From: Hyaloscypha bicolor E
Lineage: Eukaryota; Ascomycota; Leotiomycetes; Helotiales; Hyaloscyphaceae
Assembly (NCBI RefSeq): GCF_002865645.1
Contig: NW_020194589.1
Coordinates: forward strand, 1,472,812-1,536,811
DNA length: 64,000 nucleotides
Reading direction: 5' to 3'
Of this stretch, positions 58,406-64,000 are shown one piece after another (positions within the stretch are counted from its first letter, which is position 1; the number at the start of each line of letters is the position of its first letter). The notes beneath the pieces are model-generated. The model saw nothing but the letters and a program-made list of their open reading frames with translations, did no database searches and was not told the origin of the DNA. A program made the position numbers and the translations under genes.

Positions 58406-59053
58406 ATGGGGAAGCGGAAGGATGCAAAGATCAAGCTGGCACAACCAAATCGATCGGGGCCGGATCCCTCACAAGAGACCCTCCTCGAGATCGCAGAGCA
58501 GCGTGGACTGTTGAAGGCCCAGCAGGCCGCAGAAGAAGGGCTGGACGAAAGCGGAGAGCCCCTGGTCGGCAGACTCGGCGAGTCTCTTCTCTGGAGCATC
58601 AGTCTCACAATGCTGCATTTCACACTGGACGTGTTGGTAGCAAATCAATACGCCGTTGCGATCAAGTGGCCTGCTCTAGTTGCCAGGACTGCACAGGCAT
58701 TTCCCAGTACGTTGCAAAGCTCTCCTTCGAGGCCAACGCTGACAGATCCAGTCATCCTTCTCCTCTTCTACTCCTTCCATCCTCATCCTTCCCCTCCGAT
58801 TTTCCTCCCAAGGCTATCCACACGAATACAACCTCTCCTCCACCAACTACTCTTCTTCGTCAGCAGTGTTGCTGCAGGATGCTACCTGATATATATCACG
58901 AATATGCATGGATATTACGCAGTCATGAAGCAGGCGCCTCCCCTCGGCTGTCTCTGGATCTGGTCCGTGATAGAGCTCAACATCTTCTGGGCGACAAGCA
59001 GTCTGATCTTCTGCGTCCTCTTCCTGAAATACGGAGGATATTCCTTCCTATAA
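58406..59053 (+). CDS. Conserved fungal membrane protein (DUF7719-like)
   Basis: Two exons: 58,406-58,706 and 58,752-59,053, giving 200 residues. The N-terminus is basic (MGKRKDAKIKLAQPNRSG) and followed by an amphipathic acidic helix (ETLLEIAEQRGLLKAQQAAEEG). Membrane segments follow near residues 70-95, then 'LLFFVSSVAAGCYLIYI', then 'VMKQAPPLGCLWIWSVIELNIFWATSSLIFCVLFL'. The 'GYYAVMKQAPPLG' block is what I recognise as the hallmark of this uncharacterised fungal family. The 45-nt intron (GTACGT donor, CTGAC branch, CAG acceptor) is a multiple of three without stops, so an unspliced message would encode 15 extra residues. The stop is 6 bp from the convergent neighbour's stop. Confidence 0.75.
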   Translation: MGKRKDAKIKLAQPNRSGPDPSQETLLEIAEQRGLLKAQQAAEEGLDESGEPLVGRLGESLLWSISLTMLHFTLDVLVANQYAVAIKWPALVARTAQAFPSTLQSSPSRPTLTDPVILLLFYSFHPHPSPPIFLPRLSTRIQPLLHQLLFFVSSVAAGCYLIYITNMHGYYAVMKQAPPLGCLWIWSVIELNIFWATSSLIFCVLFLKYGGYSFL

Positions 59054-59059
59054 AAAAAA

Positions 59060-60026
59060 TCATATGTTTGGAATCGGATAAAAGTTTGCTGAGGCGTTAT
59101 CTTTCTGCATCGTTTGTGGATATGATTGATCGCCACTCTCTTCTCCGTCTGGGTTTGAAAGTGTGGCTTCCGTCTCTGACCGTCTGGGCGGTGATATCTG
59201 CTCGTGTCCTGGGAGGTTGGAGGTGACTCGATCCCGGTGCATAACCCTATACACCAGATCCTCCAGCCGATCCAATTTCTCATGCTGCGCATAAACCAGT
59301 TTCTCCAACCTCTCCAACCGATCCCTCTGTCTCTCCTCCCTCTCCCTCGACTTAGCTTCCTGATCTCTTACTCTCCTATTGAAATCAGTCTCAATCCCAA
59401 CTCCACCCCTCCTTCTCCCCAATCCATCAAAACAGATCAGAAATCACTCACTCACTAATCATACTCATCTGCGCAAAAAGCACCCGACTCCCCAGCGCAT
59501 CCCTCTGCCTCACCAGTTCCAACGCCCTCCTTCGGACCGGCAACCAACTAATCGCAATATCCGTGCGTCCCTTCACACTCCGCGGAACAATTGTCCACCC
59601 CCCTCCCTCTCCTCCCTTCTCCCCATCTCGATCTTGCTTCCGATCAACACCTTCTTCGGCCTCGGCCAAACACTCCAGTAACCTCTCCTCCAACTTTCCC
59701 AACTGCTCAACCACGAAAGCGTACATTTCTCTTTCTTTGCCCCTACCCCTCCCACTTTCCTCATTCCCACCCCTCGCATCACCTTTTCCATCCTCCATCT
59801 CTTCTAAAGCCTGGTGCAAAGAAGAGGTAGAAACAAGGTCATGCATAAACGTGCTCTCCGTCTTAAACCAGCTCAGACTCGCCTTGACTTGGAAGTACTC
59901 GGAATCCGCGTTCCTCAGATACGTGAAGCGGACGTAGACTGCGGCGAGGATGGCGGCGAGGAAGGTGAGGATTCCGGAGACGGAGGCGGTTATTGAGAGC
60001 GGCGAGTCTTGGGTGGAGAATGCCAT
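59060..60026 (-). CDS. Single-TM coiled-coil protein, conserved in ascomycetes
   Basis: Two exons: 60,026-59,456 and 59,400-59,060 (55-nt intron, donor GTGAGT), giving 303 residues. The start MAFSTQDSPLSITASVSG leads straight into a membrane segment (ILTFLAAILAAVYVRFTYL). A cytosolic-looking part follows with an acidic Gly-rich linker, then a 'VVEQLGKLEERLLECLAEAEEG' helix, a WTIVPRSVKGR block, and in exon 2 a strong coiled coil (REREERQRDRLERLEKLVYAQHEKLDRLEDLV). I recognise the N-terminal pattern as a common but unnamed ascomycete family; function unknown. The next same-strand signal upstream is absent, and the HET gene is divergent at 60,656. Confidence 0.78.
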
Positions 60027-60655
60027 TTTGTTGTCAGGTGGATGGAGGTGCGTGGTGGGGTTTGAGATTCTCTTGTAGATCTGAGGGGCCTGGGGAACCG
60101 ACTTCAAGTTCGCGTCTCTTAGGTGTTGCTGGGGCTTTGGCGTGGGGAGTGAAATTAAGCTTAGGAACCATTGCAATTGATGTAAGCTGAAGACTACTTG
60201 ATGCAATTGAGAAATTGGATGAGAGAAGTCGAGCTGAGATCTCCAATCTGAGATCAGCTGCAAGGTCCAGCCACATCTGCACACCCCGGTCCCCCACTAG
60301 ACCCTTTGAGGCAGTGGCTTGCCTCCTGATTCAGATCTCGATGCGAATCACAACCTCCCTAAGAACGGGCACGCCTGGTCTAACGGTCTTCATCTGTTTT
60401 GTGCCTCGCCTACTTCCTCTCCGCCGCGCAACGATTCTAAGACGCTTTACTGCACATTTTCTCTTTCTGGTAGGCCTGGAGTAGTCACGTGAGTAGTGAC
60501 ACGCTTCACACCACAAAGCCACTCAGCATAATGAGTTCAGCCCGAATTTGTCCCTGGCATCCCTTTCCACCTTTTCCACAATACTTCTCCCAGAAAGTCC
60601 TCTTGTATTTGTTAGCAGAAGTTAAAAATCAATCCTCCCTCGCCTGTCTAGAACC
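60027..60655. promoter_or_regulatory. Divergent region before the HET gene
   Basis: 629 bp between divergent starts at 60,026 (-) and 60,656 (+). No supported gene. A CACGTGA site occurs at about 60,486-60,492. Confidence 0.4.
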
Positions 60656-62706
60656 ATGTTCCAAATTTTCAAACCAACAATTGAGCCGCTGTGTGCTTAT
60701 TGCATCAAAATTCCCTGGACTACCCAAAAAATCTCAGAAGCCGCTTCTGAACTCTGGCATCAACACTCCGTTCTTGGATGGAACCTAGGCGAGTGGTCGC
60801 GAATCCAGCAGAGCCAGTGTCCGCTCTGTAAGTTGGTGAAACGTGTGGCCCATGAGATATACAGGGCGGGAGACCAAGTGAATCCGCATTATCCCGACAA
60901 GACCATCAGTGTCGCGTGGCTCGTCCTCCCGCCACCAATCCAGCGAACGGTGTTCAGTGTGAAGGGGTTATCCTCGCTGGCATCAGAAACACCAACCATC
61001 TGCTTCGTGACCAAATGCGCCGCCACCACGTTCGCCGACGATGCTTATTTTCTGAACCCAATCATTCCTGAAAAACTGGACATCTCTAGAGTCACTAGCT
61101 GGATATCCAGGTGTACAACAACACATTCTGGTGACTGTGTCCCCGTCGTAAACAAGGACTTCAGAGAGGCATTCCGGGGCCTGCTCGTTATACGGTTCAT
61201 TGATGTTTTCAAGAACTGTCTCGTGGAAACGCAAGAAGTGCCAAAATATGTCTCTCTGAGCTATATGTGGGGTACTGTACCAAATTTCAGGCTTACCACG
61301 TCCAATCGAAGCCAATTATTTGTCGCAGGCTCCCTCGAAAAAGTCCACAACATCCCGAGAACAATTAAGGATGCAATAGCCTTAGTCAGGCAGTTACAGG
61401 TTCGTTACCTATGGGTCGACGCTCTGTGCCTTTTGCAAAACGATAGCGACGATCTCGAACGCGGCGTGAACGCTATGGATCTGGTGTATGAGCAATCTTG
61501 GCTCACCATTGTGGCCGCCTGTGGCCACAATGCAAATGCCGGACTCCCTGGAATCCACCCAAACAGCCGAATTGAGACTACAACTGCCGTCGAGGTGAAG
61601 AAAGGGGTCTTTCTTGGAGTGTATTCCAATCTGGAACTCCTCATGCGGAACTCTATCTACCGTTCTAGGGGGTGGACGTGAGTGTGATCTTTGCCGGCAC
61701 ATTTATATCACACTAACTTTCTGTATACAGTTACCAAGAGGAACTACTCTGCCGACGAGCTCTCTACTTTGTAGACAATAAAGTCTTCTACCGGTGCCCT
61801 AGCGCCGAATACTCAGAGTCTTGTTTAGACCATCCCCAACCACAGAAACCGGAACGGAATGATCTCAGCCCTCGCAAAAACGAAATCCAAGATCATGGAG
61901 GAAGATACTGTTCGCTTGTCATGGACTACTCCAAACGTGCTCTGTCAAATGATAGAGATACCTTGCGCGCAATGTCAGGGATTACGCAACGATTTTCAAG
62001 TCTTCTACGTTATGATTTCCTGGAAGGGCTGCCTTCTCATATCTTGGACGTCTGTCTTGCATTTGAAGCTTGTCAAGGGAATAGTCTACAACGAAGAGTT
62101 GGCTTCCCGAGTTACACTTGGGCAGGGTGGAGGGGGGCCCTCCGCATCAGGTATCCATATGGTTCTGTGATAACGGCAGTTATCCAGCACAACTGCTGGA
62201 TCGTTTGGTATAAACGAAGCCCTTCCGGTAAAATCAGTCCCGTCCGGGACCCTGAAAACCAGCATTGGACACATCTCACTTCCGGCAGAAGCTTCGATCC
62301 GCCCGTACCCCTTGGTATTGACACCTCACGCACTGCTCCGACGGGGTTGTCATTCAGTCCTCGACCACTTTCGTACCATCTTCTTCAGTTCTGGACCATC
62401 GCGATATTTTGCAAGATTTCCAAATACGAGGACTTTACGGGGAATTGTACGCTTGTTCTTAAAGATGGAACGAAGATGGGCCCCATTTCGCTTGATAGCT
62501 TTGAAGAATCAGTTTTCTTTGATTCTAACGAGCCGTATGAGTTCATTCTTCTGTCTAGAGGTGAGCGCCATTCTGAGTACCGAGTAATGCTTATAGAATT
62601 GATCGATGGTATTGCAGAGCGGCGAGGAATTGGCAGCATCCCCAATGGCATTGTCGAGGACAGTTTTCCTCCGGGGCCTGTTTGGAAAGAAATTTTGTTA
62701 GGATAA
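60656..62706 (+). CDS. HET-domain (heterokaryon incompatibility) protein
   Basis: Two exons: 60,656-61,679 and 61,733-62,706, giving 665 residues. The 53-nt intron has a CACTAACT branch site. Two Cys pairs near the N-terminus (C13/C16 and C55/C58, …CPLCKLV) look like a zinc-binding set often found before HET domains. The HET core is complete: 'VPKYVSLSYMWG' (about 195-206), 'IPRTIKDAIALVRQLQVRYLWVDALCLLQND' (about 236-266), 'WLTIVAACGHNANAGLPG', and 'RSRGWTYQEELLCRRALYF' across the exon junction. The C-terminal half ('GFPSYTWAGWRGALRI', 'YEFILLSRG') matches the usual fungal HET tail. Such proteins act in allorecognition and programmed cell death; a specific partner cannot be told. Confidence 0.92.
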
Positions 62707-64000
62707 CAGAACTCGTTGCTCCCGTCTTTATAAGAGCCTTGTAGGACATAATAATCGGCTGGAGCTTGGCCACCTTCGAGGCAAGTGCGCACTCCTACTG
62801 CGCTTCGCTCATAGTTGGGAAAAGCAAGTGTCCCACCCCAAGCAAGTCTCATCAAAATTCTCAATTCGATCAATGAGAACCCAGTGCCGCTGGATATCGC
62901 CTGGGAAATTGGAACGTCTCTGACAGTAGCATCACTCATTGAAAGCCTCGATTACGAGATGTAGAGAACGCTGATCTCAATGTACAAGTATCTCGCCATT
63001 GCCAAAAGAATTGCGCCTTTCAGCACGAGAAAAATGGCGTTTATGTGTCGGATTATGTTTTCCGAGATGAGGAAGAGACAGGAAACACTGCATTCGGTGT
63101 GGGAACGACTTGATATTGAGCTCAGGAAGATTAACGAGATTGGGCTTTCTGTGCAAAGCGGCTGAACCTACCACGTTCAAATGTCTCAAAAGAAACCGGA
63201 ATCCAAAACCAAAAAAGAAGTGGCCAAGCTGTTGAACTACGAATAGCGCTGGGGAATATAACTCATCAGAAGAAGAGTGTGACAATTCCGATTCAAATAC
63301 AGGTGGGAAGAAGAGTGGCCATAAGACCGATGTACACCGTACAAAGTCACTGGCACACTCCCCCGAAGATTTCGTGGGAGATTGATGAGTTTGCCCTCAA
63401 CCAGCGGGCTGGAGAGGCACTGAATAGTGGCGTTAGCATAGTCGACTTCGGAGAAAGACAGTCGAGGTTATTTAGTGCAATAGCCCTGCATCTGGAAGCT
63501 GTCAGGAGTTTGTTCTTGAAAGAGTTAGTTCACACAGCTTAGCCACATTTTTGGTTGCAAGAATTCCGTTATTCAATCTTATATGCATGGCTGGAGAATA
63601 GACTGAATTGTGATGGAGAGCTGATGAGTGAAAAAAGATGTGGGGACATAAGTCCAGTGTACACCGTACACAAATTAAACATAAAGGAACCGCTGAAGAG
63701 CGGGACAGAGGGCTCAGCGTGACCTGACTGAGCGAGAGTCTATGATGCTGAGCAATTGTCGTGGATATAAGTCCCAAATTGATAATCTTTTTGGGGAAAA
63801 TTGCGTTACTCTACTTTATAATGGGAACAACAGGGGATGACCAGCTGATCAAGGTGAATTCTGAATCAGCATGAGATCACTTCTTTGGAATTTGATGTGA
63901 ATTGAGGTATTCAGAATGTAAGTGTGAATGGTGCTACCCGTTTACTGATATCAGGCTTCCGATCTTCTACTGCCACTCAATTGCGCGAGTCTCGTGGTAT
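62707..64000 (+). other. Intergenic region with degraded coding relics
   Basis: From about 62,813 to 63,165 a plus-strand frame reads as plausible protein ('PPQASLIKILNSINENPVPL…IGTSLTVASLIESLDYEM', then TAG, then a helical basic stretch 'MAFMCRIMFSEMRKRQETLH'). A second, 87-codon frame (63,279-63,542, GTG-started as an ORF) has sensible composition but no domain. I recognise no family. They may be remnants of one decayed gene or the start of a gene that needs other introns. The palindrome TGTACACCGTACA occurs twice (63,331-63,343 and 63,658-63,670). Nothing supportable is seen after 63,800. Confidence 0.3.

Noticed and set aside
62385..62939. 184-codon minus-strand open frame
   Set aside because: Mostly antisense to the HET gene's second exon; composition is that of a shadow frame and no motif is seen.
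36067..64000. Secondary-metabolite cluster (SDR, hydrolase, GH5, membrane protein near each other)
   Set aside because: No core synthase, no cluster transcription factor, and the genes lie far apart in mixed orientation with housekeeping genes such as GPI12.

Overview
The window looks like a piece of a filamentous ascomycete genome. Short spliced introns (about 45-70 nt, GT-AG with CTAAC/CTAAT/CTGAC-type branch sites), a HET-domain gene, a fungal rhodopsin-domain membrane protein, a GPI12-type PIG-L gene and repeats mutated in the manner of repeat-induced point mutation (RIP) all point that way. I lean towards Leotiomycetes/Helotiales from the flavour of the protein families, but that is inference. 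The sequence is two-compartment: gene-bearing, GC-balanced segments (18.2-27.1 kb and 36.1-64 kb) alternate with extremely AT-rich, gene-free segments (1-18.2 kb and 27.1-36.1 kb).

Region 1-18.2 kb is a nest of RIP-destroyed Ty3/Gypsy LTR retrotransposons. At least four Gag zinc-knuckle relics can be read with Cys codons turned into Tyr codons. RT, RNase H and integrase relics are readable, and related LTR-like blocks lie at about 6.8, 9.0 and 15.2 kb. Two roughly 5-kb copies face each other (about 2.0-7.1 and 9.0-14.1 kb), forming a large imperfect inverted repeat around a third, partial copy.

Region 18.7-27.1 kb holds a frameshifted secreted Thr-rich protein gene, a mitochondrial PPR-like ATP13/Aep2-type gene (-) divergent from LSM3 (+), a GTPBP1-type GTPase gene (+) and a small two-TM membrane protein gene (-).

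Region 27,105-36,061 is best read as one inserted 8.96-kb element. It has about 74-bp terminal inverted repeats and the same 5-bp flank (AGCAA) on both sides, and its inside is heavily RIP-mutated. Its left end overlaps the first possible start codon of the neighbouring membrane-protein gene.

Region 36-64 kb carries single-copy fungal genes with no evident cluster logic: a disordered GEGTGEKYV-motif protein, a classical SDR (-), a 1.08-kb inverted-repeat element, a secreted alpha/beta hydrolase of bacterial appearance, a rhodopsin-domain 7TM-like protein, an SDR pseudogene (-), a secreted GH5 glycosidase with two GC-AG introns, two poorly characterised minus-strand ORFs, a 16-bp minisatellite, a broken SF1 helicase pseudogene, an F-box-like protein (-), PIG-L/GPI12 (-), a DUF7719-like membrane protein (+), a coiled-coil membrane protein (-), and a HET-domain protein (+) followed by degraded coding relics. 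Exon coordinates were assembled by hand from splice signals, and in most multi-exon genes the frame closes exactly. No tRNA, rRNA or CRISPR array was seen.
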